Positions 51,000-59,297 of a stretch of DNA of 64,000 nucleotides are shown here, in pieces; positions within the stretch are counted from its first letter, which is position 1, and the number at the start of each line of letters is the position of its first letter. Origin of the DNA: Thermoplasmatales archaeon (GTDB lineage Archaea; Thermoplasmatota; Thermoplasmata; Methanomassiliicoccales; Methanomethylophilaceae); contig JAAYNL010000016.1 in NCBI GenBank assembly GCA_012520845.1, forward strand, positions 27,716 to 91,715, written 5' to 3'. The notes beneath the pieces are model-generated. The model was not told where the DNA came from, did not search any database, and saw nothing but the letters and a program-made list of their open reading frames with translations. The position numbers were made by a program, and so were the translations under genes.

Positions 51000-52352
51000 A
51001 TGAATATTTATATTCTGGACAGCATGCTGAATCGAATGCTCAAAAGGAAAATAACCGACGACCTGATGCGGTGGAAAAACGGCCCCCGGAAAAAATCGTT
51101 GCTGGTACGCGGCGCGAGGCAGGTCGGGAAAACCTTCTCCATAAACGAATTCGGGAAAAACAACTACGGCGCATACATCTACATCAACTTCGAGGAAAAC
51201 CCGTCCTACAAAGACATATTCGCCGGCGACCGGGACGTCGACACAATTATGCGGAAGATGTCGATGGCGTTCAAGGATAAGGAATTCATCCCGGGCGACA
51301 CGCTGATTTTCCTGGACGAGATACAGAACTGCCCGGACGCGAGGGTCGCATTCAAATTCTTCACCCAGGACGGGAGGTACGACGTAATAGGCTCGGGCTC
51401 GTTGCTCGGCGTGCTGTACAAGGAGGTCTCATCCTACCCCGTGGGATACGAGGACGTGATCGACATGAGATCCCTCGACTTCGAGGAGTTTCTGTGGGCC
51501 ATGGGTGTCGGCGACGATTCCATAGCGTACGTCAGGGAATGCATCTCCAGAAAGGAAGCGATCGACGATTTCACGTTGGGGGAATTCGAAAAATACCTCA
51601 AACAATACATGCTCGTCGGCGGGATGCCCGAGGCCGTTTCCGTTTTCAGGGGGACAGGCCACTACGGTCAGGCCCAAACCGTGATGAAGGGGATTCTCGG
51701 CGGGTATATGGACGACGTATCGAAATACGCCGTTGGGTTGGACAAGAACCGGGTCAGGGCCACGTTCCTTTCCATACCCGCCCAACTATCCAAACGTAAC
51801 AAGAAATTCACCTACGTCGACATAGAAGGAAGGAAGGGAAACGGGAGAAACGTCTACGGCGACGGCCTCTCCTGGCTATACGACGCGGGCGTGATAGATT
51901 TCTGCCACAACCTCCAGAAACCGGCGCTCCCGCTGGCGGGAAACAAAAGGCTCAACGCGTTCAAGGTGTACATGAAAGACACCGGGTTGCTGGTTTCCAT
52001 GATGGAGGACGACCTGTCGTTCGCCCTCAGGGACGACGGCATCTACGTCAACAAGGGTGCGATCGCGGAGAACCTGGTCGCCGAGATGATAAGCAAGAAC
52101 GGGCATCCCCTGACTTATTTCGAAAGGAGGGGCACCCTGGAAGTCGATTTCATCCTTAACCTAAAGGGGGCCGTCACCGCCGTCGAGGCGAAATCAGGGG
52201 GAAACAAGCAATCCAAATCCCTGGATGTGGTGATGTCCGACAAATACGGCGTCGACAGGGGGATAAAACTGGAAAGGGGAAACATCCACGTCGACGGGAA
52301 GGGCGTGGAGCATTACCCGATATTCGCGGCCGCGTTCCTCGAATCGATGTAA
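51000..52352 (+). CDS. DUF4143-type AAA ATPase (second copy)
   Basis: Protein of 450 residues, a distant paralogue of the 39737 protein. Walker A VRGARQVGKTFSINEFG, Walker B LIFLDEIQNCPDARVAFKFF, YDVIGSGSLLGVL, DFEEFLWAMGVGDD, VGGMPEAVSVF, and a C-terminal nuclease-like TLEVDFILNLKGAVTAVEAK. MLNRMLKRKIT at 51024 is an alternative start. Same family and same kind of upstream repeats as the first copy, but different repeat sequence. Role unknown. Confidence 0.88.
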   Translation: MNIYILDSMLNRMLKRKITDDLMRWKNGPRKKSLLVRGARQVGKTFSINEFGKNNYGAYIYINFEENPSYKDIFAGDRDVDTIMRKMSMAFKDKEFIPGDTLIFLDEIQNCPDARVAFKFFTQDGRYDVIGSGSLLGVLYKEVSSYPVGYEDVIDMRSLDFEEFLWAMGVGDDSIAYVRECISRKEAIDDFTLGEFEKYLKQYMLVGGMPEAVSVFRGTGHYGQAQTVMKGILGGYMDDVSKYAVGLDKNRVRATFLSIPAQLSKRNKKFTYVDIEGRKGNGRNVYGDGLSWLYDAGVIDFCHNLQKPALPLAGNKRLNAFKVYMKDTGLLVSMMEDDLSFALRDDGIYVNKGAIAENLVAEMISKNGHPLTYFERRGTLEVDFILNLKGAVTAVEAKSGGNKQSKSLDVVMSDKYGVDRGIKLERGNIHVDGKGVEHYPIFAAAFLESM

Positions 52353-52408
52353 CGGCGGCGGGGTTGTGTCAAATTTTAAATACGTACGGAAACTACGAGC
52401 ACCCCAAC

Positions 52409-52482
52409 GTCGGGATAACAAAGTGGCCATGTGGGGGACTGCAGATCCTCATACGGGGGTTCAAATCCCCCTCCCGACCCCA
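52409..52482 (+). tRNA. tRNA-Cys (anticodon GCA)
   Basis: Acceptor GTCGGGA (52409-52415) pairs with TCCCGAC (52472-52478); anticodon stem-loop GGGGA-CTGCAGA-TCCTC gives GCA; T arm GGGGGTTCAAATCCCCC. CCA is encoded at 52480-52482. The D stem is short (ACA/TGT, 3 bp) and the variable loop has 4 bases. The discriminator base 73 is C (52479), while tRNA-Cys normally has U73, the main recognition base for CysRS. It lies just before the tbp-cysK-cysE-cysS run. Confidence 0.92.
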
Positions 52483-52578
52483 TTCCATTCACTTCTCGCC
52501 GAACGTCGTCCTCGACGGTTGCCCCTCCGTGCGGTCAAAACGGCCCTTTTCCCGAGAAATTTTGCCGAATGTCAAAAA

Positions 52579-52590
52579 CTATATAAATAC
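52579..52590 (+). promoter_or_regulatory. tbp promoter TATA box
   Basis: CTATATAAATAC lies about 25 bases before the tbp start, so the mRNA would be leaderless or nearly so. A second AT word, TTTAAATA, follows at about 52593. Confidence 0.6.
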
Positions 52591-52609
52591 CGTTTAAATA
52601 CACACGGAT

Positions 52610-53170
52610 ATGGGCGAATTCAAGGCTAACATGACCATCCAGAACGTAGTGGCGTCCACCTCCCTCGAGCAGGAACTCGACCTGTACGCGATCGAGGAGG
52701 CCCTCGAGGGCGCGGAATACAACCCCAAGCGCTTCCCCGGCCTCGTCTACAGGCTGAAGAAGCCCAAGACCGCCACCCTGCTTTTCAGGAGCGGCAAGGT
52801 CGTCTGCACCGGCGCGAAGAGCCTCAGCGAGGTCATCATCGCCGTCAACCAGGTCAAGAAGGACCTGGAGAAGGCCGACGTGTTCATCCAGATCGAACCT
52901 AAGGTGGAGGTGCAGAACATCGTCGCCTCCTCGGACCTGGGGCAGGAGATCAACCTCAACACCGTGGCGATCACCCTCGGCCTCGAGAAGGTGGAGTACG
53001 AGCCGGAGCAATTCCCCGGCCTCGTCTACAGGCTGGACGACCCCAAGGTGGTCGTGCTCCTCTTCGGCTCCGGCAAGATGGTCTGCACCGGCGCGAAGGT
53101 CCCCGAGGACGTGGTGCGCGCGGTGAACAAGATCGCCGAGGAGCTCAGGGCCGCCCGGCTGATGCTCTGA
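52610..53170 (+). CDS. tbp: TATA-box-binding protein
   Basis: General transcription factor that binds archaeal TATA boxes and recruits TFB and RNA polymerase. Protein of 186 residues made of the two saddle repeats: MTIQNVVASTSLEQELDLYA ... YNPKRFPGLVYRLKKPK ... LLFRSGKVVCTGAKS, and VEVQNIVASSDLGQEINLNT ... YEPEQFPGLVYRLDDPK ... LLFGSGKMVCTGAKV. The cysK start follows the tbp stop after one base, so tbp is the first gene of a transcript with the cysteine genes. Confidence 0.97.
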   Translation: MGEFKANMTIQNVVASTSLEQELDLYAIEEALEGAEYNPKRFPGLVYRLKKPKTATLLFRSGKVVCTGAKSLSEVIIAVNQVKKDLEKADVFIQIEPKVEVQNIVASSDLGQEINLNTVAITLGLEKVEYEPEQFPGLVYRLDDPKVVVLLFGSGKMVCTGAKVPEDVVRAVNKIAEELRAARLML

Positions 53171-53171
53171 G

Positions 53172-54077
53172 ATGATTCGCGGGAACGTCCTGGAGGCCGT
53201 CGGGGGGACCCCCGTGGTCAGGCTCAACGCCATGGCCGTCGGGCTGCCATCCGAGGTCCTCGTCAAGCTGGAGTTCATGAACCCGTCCGGTTCCATCAAG
53301 GACCGCACGGCCGTCGCCATGATAGAGGAGGCCGAGGCCTCCGGGAAACTCGCCAAGGGCGGAACCATCGTCGAGCCCACGTCCGGCAACACCGGCATAG
53401 GCATAGCCATGGCCGCCGCCGCGAAGGGTTACAAAGCCGTCCTTTTCATGCCCGAGGGGCTGAGCGCCGAAAGACTGACGCTGATGTCGGCCTTCGGCGC
53501 GGAAACCAGATTGACGCCCGGGGAGGGCGGGATGGCCCTCGCCGTGGAAACGGCCGAGGCGTACGCCGAGGAAGTGGGCGGCGTCGTGCTGGGCCAGTTC
53601 GACAACCCGGCCAACCCCGACGTACACAGGAGGACCACCGCGAGGGAAATCCTGGAAGACGTGCCGGACGTCGACTACGTCGTCGCCGGCGTGGGCACCG
53701 GCGGCACCGCCACCGGCATCGCCATGGGCCTCCGCGACCTCGGGTCCGACGCCGAGGTGATCGGCGTGGAACCGGCGGAAAGCCCCGTCATCTCGGGCGG
53801 GAAACCGGGCCCCCACGGGATAGAGGGCATAGGGGCGAATTTCGTCCCGGCCAACTTCGACCCGGAATACGTCCGCAGGATCGTTGCCGTCCCGACCCAC
53901 CTGGCCAGGGAGACGGCGGTAAGGCTTGCCCGGGAGGAGGGGATCTTCGCGGGCGTCTCCTCCGGCGCCGCCGTGGCGGCCGCCGTGCGCGTCGCCTCGG
54001 GCGAACGCGGGAAAAGGATTATCGCAATCCTGCCCGATGGGGGCGGCAGGTACGTGAGCGGGGGTTTGTACGAATGA
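53172..54077 (+). CDS. cysK: Cysteine synthase (O-acetylserine sulfhydrylase)
   Basis: PLP enzyme making cysteine from O-acetylserine and sulfide, 301 residues. The PLP lysine is in NPSGSIKDRTAVAM, with the PTSGNTGIGIAMAAA phosphate loop, VGTGGTATGIAMGL and SSGAAVAAAVRVAS. Standard length. It overlaps cysE by 4 bases, which gives a complete two-step route from serine. Confidence 0.95.
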   Translation: MIRGNVLEAVGGTPVVRLNAMAVGLPSEVLVKLEFMNPSGSIKDRTAVAMIEEAEASGKLAKGGTIVEPTSGNTGIGIAMAAAAKGYKAVLFMPEGLSAERLTLMSAFGAETRLTPGEGGMALAVETAEAYAEEVGGVVLGQFDNPANPDVHRRTTAREILEDVPDVDYVVAGVGTGGTATGIAMGLRDLGSDAEVIGVEPAESPVISGGKPGPHGIEGIGANFVPANFDPEYVRRIVAVPTHLARETAVRLAREEGIFAGVSSGAAVAAAVRVASGERGKRIIAILPDGGGRYVSGGLYE

Positions 54078-54721
54078 GGGACGACATGCTGATTCTTCCG
54101 GACGATCTGAAGGCCGTGATGGATTCCGACCCGGCGATCATCGACGAGGAGGACGCCCTCAATTACCACATGGGCCTCCACGCGGTGGCCATGTACAGGA
54201 AGAGCCACGAGCTCTGGAAGAAGGGCGAGAAGATGGCCGCCCGCAAGATCAACTACGACGCCCACGCCCTCACCGGCGCGGACATACACCCCGGCGCGAC
54301 CATCGGCAGGGGGTTCTTCATCGACCACGCCACCGGCGTCGTCATCGGCGAGACCACCGTCATCGGCGACCACGTCATACTCTACCAGGGCGTCACCCTA
54401 GGCGGCGTCTCCTTCGACAAGGGGAAGAGGCACCCCACCCTCGGCAACCGCGTGGTCGTCGGCGCCAACGCCACCGTGCTGGGCAACATAACCATAGGCA
54501 ACAACGTCCGCATCGGGGCTGGCTCCGTCGTCGTGAAGGACGTCCCCAACGACTGCACGGTGGTCGGCGTCCCGGGCAAGGTCACCAAGCGCCACGGCGT
54601 CTCCGTCGAGAAGGAATTGAGGCACGACGACCTTCCCGACCCCGTCAGGGACAGGTTCGCCGAGCTCCAGAAGGAAATCGACTCCCTGAAGAAGAAAATC
54701 GCCACGCTCGAAAAACGCTGA
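54074..54721 (+). CDS. cysE: Serine O-acetyltransferase
   Basis: Acetylates serine with acetyl-CoA, the first step of cysteine synthesis. Protein of 215 residues. The left-handed beta-helix hexapeptide repeats are clear: DIHPGATIGRGFFIDHATGV, VIGETTVIGDHVILYQGVTLG and NRVVVGANATVLGNITIGNN. The C-terminal helical tail (SLKKKIATLEKR) is coiled-coil-like. The bacterial-type CysE is found in some methanogens in place of the phosphoserine route. Confidence 0.94.
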   Translation: MRDDMLILPDDLKAVMDSDPAIIDEEDALNYHMGLHAVAMYRKSHELWKKGEKMAARKINYDAHALTGADIHPGATIGRGFFIDHATGVVIGETTVIGDHVILYQGVTLGGVSFDKGKRHPTLGNRVVVGANATVLGNITIGNNVRIGAGSVVVKDVPNDCTVVGVPGKVTKRHGVSVEKELRHDDLPDPVRDRFAELQKEIDSLKKKIATLEKR

Positions 54722-54741
54722 CGGCCTTCCGTCGGCGATGT

Positions 54742-54749
54742 TTTTATAT
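54742..54749 (+). promoter_or_regulatory. cysS promoter TATA box
   Basis: TTTTATATGG lies about 25 bases before the cysS start at 54771, allowing separate, nearly leaderless transcription. Confidence 0.5.
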
Positions 54750-54770
54750 GGACCTGGGAATGGGGTCGCG

Positions 54771-56168
54771 ATGGCGCTGACGATACACAACAACCTCACG
54801 GGCAAAAAGGAGAAGTTCGTACCCCTCGAGGAGGGGAGGGTCAGCATCTACGTCTGCGGCGTGACCGTCTACGACGACATCCACATGGGCCACGCCCGCA
54901 GCATGGTGGTGTTCGACACCATCGCCAGGTATTTCCGCCACATCGGGTACGAAGTGAACCACGTGACCAACTTCACGGACGTGGACGACAAGATCATCGA
55001 CAGGGCGGCCCAGACCGGTGAAGCGCCCCTCGAGCTTTCCGCCCGCTACATCGAAGAGTACTTCAAGGACTCCGAGAGCCTCGGCCTGGTCGGCGCGGAC
55101 GCCTACCCCAAGGCCAGCGAGAGCATGGGCGACATCATCTCCATGGTGTCGGACATCATCGACGCCGGTTTCGGCTACGCCGCCGAGGACGGCAGCGTCT
55201 ATTTCTCCGTGGACAGGGTCGAAGACTACGGCAGGCTCACCAACCAGAGGCTAGAGGACCTGGAATCCTCGGGGAGGATAGCCCAGGACCCCCACAAGCG
55301 CAACCCCATGGACTTCGCCCTGTGGAAGGCGGCGAAGCCCGGCGAGATCAGCTGGGACTCCCCCTGGGGCAAGGGCAGGCCCGGCTGGCACATCGAGTGC
55401 TCGGCGATGATACGGGCCGTCATGGGCGACAGGATAGACATCCACGGCGGCGGGAACGACCTTATATTCCCGCACCACGAGAACGAGATCCTGCAGACGG
55501 AGGCCGTGACGGGGGAGCCGTTGGCCAACTATTGGGTGCACAACGGCATGCTCCAGGTCAAGGGCGAGAAGATGTCCAAATCCGTCGGCAACTTCTTCCG
55601 GGTCAGGGACGTCGCCGCCAGGTACCGCAAGGAGGAGATCCGCTTCTACTTCCTGAACGCCCACTACTCCAGCCCCATGGTATACAGCGAGGAGGCCATG
55701 GAGGAGTCCTCCGCCGGCCTGAGGCGCCTGTGGAACAACCACGGCGACCTGGTCGCATACGCGAGGAAACCCTCCGGCGACTACGACGCCGCCGAGGAGA
55801 TCGCCGCCATGCGCGCGGCGTTCCGGAAGCAGATGGACGACGACTTCAACACCCGCGGGGCCATTGAGGCGCTGTTCAACCTGGCCAGGGCGACGAACCG
55901 CCTCATGTCCGAGGGAAGGCTGTCCCAGAAGGGCGCGTTGGACGCCCTCGGGGCCATGGCGGAATGCAACGAGGTCTTGGGGATCCTTCCCGAGGCCGGG
56001 GGTGACGAGGGCGACATCGGCCCGCTGGTCGACCTCCTCATCGAAATCCGCGGCGAGCTCAGGGGCATGAAGGCCTATGCCCTGGCGGACAGGATCAGGG
56101 ACGGGCTGGCCGACCTAGGGATCGTCCTAGAGGACACGTCGGACGGCGTCAAATGGAAGAAAGGGTAA
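54771..56168 (+). CDS. cysS: Cysteinyl-tRNA synthetase
   Basis: Class I synthetase, 465 residues. VYVCGVTVYDDIHMGHARSM carries the zinc Cys and the HIGH-like motif, GWHIECSAMI and HGGGNDLIFPHHENE are the active-site zinc ligands, and the KMSKS loop is GEKMSKSVGN. Start ATG at 54771 fits the family (MALTIHNNLTGKKE); the longer frame from 54738 includes the TATA box. With tRNA-Cys, cysK and cysE nearby, this organism charges Cys directly rather than by the Sep-tRNA route. Confidence 0.96.
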   Translation: MALTIHNNLTGKKEKFVPLEEGRVSIYVCGVTVYDDIHMGHARSMVVFDTIARYFRHIGYEVNHVTNFTDVDDKIIDRAAQTGEAPLELSARYIEEYFKDSESLGLVGADAYPKASESMGDIISMVSDIIDAGFGYAAEDGSVYFSVDRVEDYGRLTNQRLEDLESSGRIAQDPHKRNPMDFALWKAAKPGEISWDSPWGKGRPGWHIECSAMIRAVMGDRIDIHGGGNDLIFPHHENEILQTEAVTGEPLANYWVHNGMLQVKGEKMSKSVGNFFRVRDVAARYRKEEIRFYFLNAHYSSPMVYSEEAMEESSAGLRRLWNNHGDLVAYARKPSGDYDAAEEIAAMRAAFRKQMDDDFNTRGAIEALFNLARATNRLMSEGRLSQKGALDALGAMAECNEVLGILPEAGGDEGDIGPLVDLLIEIRGELRGMKAYALADRIRDGLADLGIVLEDTSDGVKWKKG

Positions 56169-57172
56169 GGAAAAAGGCCGAATTGCTGCTCGGGGGCGGC
56201 GTGAGTGTCATTGACGGGACGCCGCTGCCCTTCGCGCTTTCCCGGTCGACCGCCGGCCCGGGCGCGGGCAAGGCTTCGTTGATACTGTCCTTCGACGGGT
56301 GCAGGGTGAAGAAGCCGCTGTCCGCCGACGGCGAATTCGAACTTTCCCCGGACGGGGCATCGTACAGGCTGACCCGAGGCGGGGAACCGTTCCTGGAAAA
56401 CGTCTCCTTGGAACCCGCCGCCTTCCACTCCCCGGGGCAGGCGTTCCTCAATCTCGACCAGAGATGCGTCCTCGGTTGCGCCTATTGCGCGTCGCCCGAC
56501 CTGCCCAGGGAAATCGCCCACGGCATAGACCCGGGAAAAGTCGTTTCCATGCTGTCCGGCGCCGTCGAAAGCGGGAAGGCGGTTTCCTTCGCCGTCACGA
56601 GCGGGGTGCCCGACACCGTTGCCGAAACCGTCGGCCGCCTTGCGGGATGCGTCGTCGCCGTCCGGGAAAGATACCCCGATCTGCCCATAGGCGTCGAGGC
56701 GTACGTCGACGACGAGACCCAGATAGATTCGTTGCATGATGCCGGGGCGGACGAGATCAAAATCAACGTCGAGGCCGCGTCCAGGGAAATCTTCGAAAGG
56801 GCCTGTCCCGGGAAGGATTACAACACCGTCCTGGGGATGCTTTCCCATGCCGTCGCCGTCTTCGGCAAGGGGAAGGTGGCCTCCAACGTCATCGTCGGCA
56901 TGGGCGAATCCATGAACGATTTCGAGAAAACGCTGGAAACGCTGACGTCCATGGGCGTTTGCCCCGGCGTGAGGCCCCTCGACACGGACGGCATGGGCGC
57001 CGAAACCTTGGAAAGACTTGGCATCGCCGGACGGCCTAGCGTCGACGCCCTGGTCTCGATGGCCCGGATGCAGAAGGGCGCGATGGAACGCCACGGGCTC
57101 GACCCCAGGACGTTCTCCACCATGTGTTTCGCGTGCGGGTGCTGCGACCTGGTCCCCTTCAGGGATTTCTGA
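56153..57172 (+). CDS. Radical SAM protein
   Basis: Protein of 339 residues. The 4Fe-4S/AdoMet motif C-x3-C-x2-C is in NLDQRCVLGCAYCASPDLPR near residue 104. The TIM-barrel part has GVEAYVDDETQIDSLHDAGA and KINVEAASREIFERACPGKD, and the C terminus holds four more Cys in MCFACGCCDL. Overlaps cysS by 16 bases. It resembles small-molecule radical SAM enzymes (biotin synthase-like arrangement); reaction unknown. Confidence 0.82.
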   Translation: MEERVRKKAELLLGGGVSVIDGTPLPFALSRSTAGPGAGKASLILSFDGCRVKKPLSADGEFELSPDGASYRLTRGGEPFLENVSLEPAAFHSPGQAFLNLDQRCVLGCAYCASPDLPREIAHGIDPGKVVSMLSGAVESGKAVSFAVTSGVPDTVAETVGRLAGCVVAVRERYPDLPIGVEAYVDDETQIDSLHDAGADEIKINVEAASREIFERACPGKDYNTVLGMLSHAVAVFGKGKVASNVIVGMGESMNDFEKTLETLTSMGVCPGVRPLDTDGMGAETLERLGIAGRPSVDALVSMARMQKGAMERHGLDPRTFSTMCFACGCCDLVPFRDF

Positions 57173-58079
57173 CCCTCTCGCGCAGCTGGGCCAGCAAAAC
57201 GCACGCCTGGCACTCTTCCCCGATGCACCTTTCCCCGCAGGCGCACACGTTCGTGTCGACGGTCCCGCCGCCCTTGATCAGCGGGTACAGCGTGTCGTAG
57301 GAGGAAAGTATGCTGAACTTTATCCCCGGGGTCTTGTCGTCCAGGGAATCAACCACCTCCCGGTACTGATTTCTGAGGGCCGCCTCCCAATAGGGGCAAC
57401 GGCCGTCGTGAAAAGGTATCCCAGAGAACATGGCGTAGAGCACCGATTCCTTCTCAAGGACCGTGCGCAGCGGCATAAGCCTGGGGACCATCCCCTCGAT
57501 GGGCGTGCTGTGGGGCCCCAGGCGGGCGAGTCTCGCCACGTCGCCCCGGACGAAGTTCATCATGACCGACTGGGACATGTCGTCCAGGTTGTGCCCGGTG
57601 GCGACGTAGTCGGCTCCCGCTTCGTGGGCAAGTATGTTCAGGCACTTCCTGCGGAACACCCCGCAATAGGTGCAGGGGGTCTTCTCCCCGGCGTGGGGGA
57701 CCATCTCGTCCAGGGTCAGGCCGTAGGTTTCCTCGAAGGACAGCACGCGCAGCGGGATACCTTTCCCGGAGCAGAACCCCCTGACGACGTCGATGCTCCC
57801 CGGCCTGTACCCGTCGATGCCCTCGTCCACGGTGACGCATTCCACGGAGATGCCGTTCCTTTCGCCGAACAGGTCGTTGAGCACGGAAAGGGCGACCATG
57901 CTGTCCTTGCCGCCGGAGACGGCGACGGCGATCTTCTCGCCCCGGGACAGCCTGACCTGCCTCCTCACCTCTTTCTTGATCTTGCGTTCCACATACGCCG
58001 TGAAATGGCCGGGGCATAGGTGGGCGCCGCTGTGCCTGACGAAAACCGCCGCGTCGGAACCGCACCTGTCGCACTTCAT
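57159..58079 (-). CDS. tRNA 2-thiolation protein (TtuA/NcsA/CTU1 family)
   Basis: Thiolates U34 or U54 of tRNA, 306 residues. N-terminal zinc ribbon CDRCGSD ... HLCPGH, PP-loop VAVSGGKDSMVALSVL, catalytic/Fe-S Cys in PCTYCGVFRRKCLNIL, and a C-terminal zinc ribbon CACGERCIGEECQAC. Convergent with the radical SAM gene with 14 shared bases. The sulfur carrier is not in the window. Confidence 0.92.
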   Translation of the reverse strand: MKCDRCGSDAAVFVRHSGAHLCPGHFTAYVERKIKKEVRRQVRLSRGEKIAVAVSGGKDSMVALSVLNDLFGERNGISVECVTVDEGIDGYRPGSIDVVRGFCSGKGIPLRVLSFEETYGLTLDEMVPHAGEKTPCTYCGVFRRKCLNILAHEAGADYVATGHNLDDMSQSVMMNFVRGDVARLARLGPHSTPIEGMVPRLMPLRTVLEKESVLYAMFSGIPFHDGRCPYWEAALRNQYREVVDSLDDKTPGIKFSILSSYDTLYPLIKGGGTVDTNVCACGERCIGEECQACVLLAQLRERVRNP

Positions 58080-58090
58080 TGGAACCGCCT

Positions 58091-59296
58091 TCAGAAGGTC
58101 TTGCCGCCCCGTATGTTGTAGAGGCGCGGGGGCGTCTCCTCGTCCATGATGGTCTCGAGTTTCTCCGCCAGAACCTTGGACGGGATGTCGGGGAGGGAGA
58201 TGTGCTTTGACCTGCCCCCGGTCTTCTCGTCGCTCCTCATGGACGTTACTATAAGCGCCTGGCTCTCCAGGTTCTTCACGTAGGACCAGAACTGCGTCCC
58301 TTTTCTGGCGGGCACGCCGTACTCCTCGCAGACCACCTCGTACGTCTTCTGGGCGTCCGCCGTCGAGACGTAGGATTTGTCCTTTATCGCCCTGGCGATG
58401 GCCAGGAGCGTCACCCTGCCGTTCAGGTCGAGATCCAGCAGTTTCGATTCGGTGACGACGGAGAACGTCCTCGCCTTGGCCGAGCGCACCTCCTCCGCCG
58501 TGACCACTCCGAGGGTTTTCCCCTCGGCCTCCCGGGCGGCGATGTCCAGAAGCTCGATGGCGTAGCGGGCGTCGCCCATCCCCGCCGCCAGGTCCGCGAT
58601 CAGCGATATGGCGTCCGGGTTTATCCCGCCGGGGACCAGGGCCATGTCCGCCCTGGCCTTGACTATGGAATGCAGCTGCTCGCCGTCGTACTTCGGGAAC
58701 CTGACGAGGTTGGCCCTGCCGAACGTGGACTGGGACGCCTCGTCGATCTGCCCCAGGGAATATTCCTGCGCGATGAGGATCAGGGAGACGACCATCTTCG
58801 GGTCCTCCTCGCCCATGCGCGTCATGTTGTAGACCAGGTCGCCTGCGCCCTTCCTTATGAGCACGTCCACCTCGTCCAGCACGACGACCAGCCTCTTCCC
58901 GGACTTGGCGACGTGCCTCTTGAACGCGGAGAACATCTCCGACGGGGCGAAGCCCCTGTCCGGGTAGTTGGGGTCGAAATGCCTGACCAGCGCCAGCAGC
59001 ACCTCGAATTCCGAGAATTTCTGCCTGCAGTTGATTATGGCGTAGTCGAAGGCTATGCCCTCCTTGGCGGCGTACTTCATGGCGTCGTAGCAGAACCTCT
59101 TGGCCGTGGCGGTCTTGCCCGACCCTACACCGCCGACGAGGAACGCGGTGCGGGTCCTGCCGTAGCGGAACGTGGGTTCCAAGAGGGTCTTCAACTCCTC
59201 CATCTGGGACTCCCTGTGCGTCAGGACCTCGGGCACGTAGTCGTAGCCGAGGGCGGCGCCGTCCCTTATGATGGTGGATTCCCTTTTGCCGAACAT
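58091..59296 (-). CDS. cdc6: Orc1/Cdc6-type replication initiator
   Basis: Binds the replication origin and loads MCM, 401 residues. Walker A VGGVGSGKTATAKRFCY near residue 54, Walker B LVVVLDEVDVLIRKG, sensor region SLILIAQEYSLG, GDARYAIELLDIAAREAEGK (initiator-specific) and the C-terminal winged-helix domain (about 295-385). Such genes often lie next to an origin. The nearest long non-coding stretches are at 60279-60701. Confidence 0.94.
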   Translation of the reverse strand: MFGKRESTIIRDGAALGYDYVPEVLTHRESQMEELKTLLEPTFRYGRTRTAFLVGGVGSGKTATAKRFCYDAMKYAAKEGIAFDYAIINCRQKFSEFEVLLALVRHFDPNYPDRGFAPSEMFSAFKRHVAKSGKRLVVVLDEVDVLIRKGAGDLVYNMTRMGEEDPKMVVSLILIAQEYSLGQIDEASQSTFGRANLVRFPKYDGEQLHSIVKARADMALVPGGINPDAISLIADLAAGMGDARYAIELLDIAAREAEGKTLGVVTAEEVRSAKARTFSVVTESKLLDLDLNGRVTLLAIARAIKDKSYVSTADAQKTYEVVCEEYGVPARKGTQFWSYVKNLESQALIVTSMRSDEKTGGRSKHISLPDIPSKVLAEKLETIMDEETPPRLYNIRGGKTF

Positions 59297-59297
59297 C

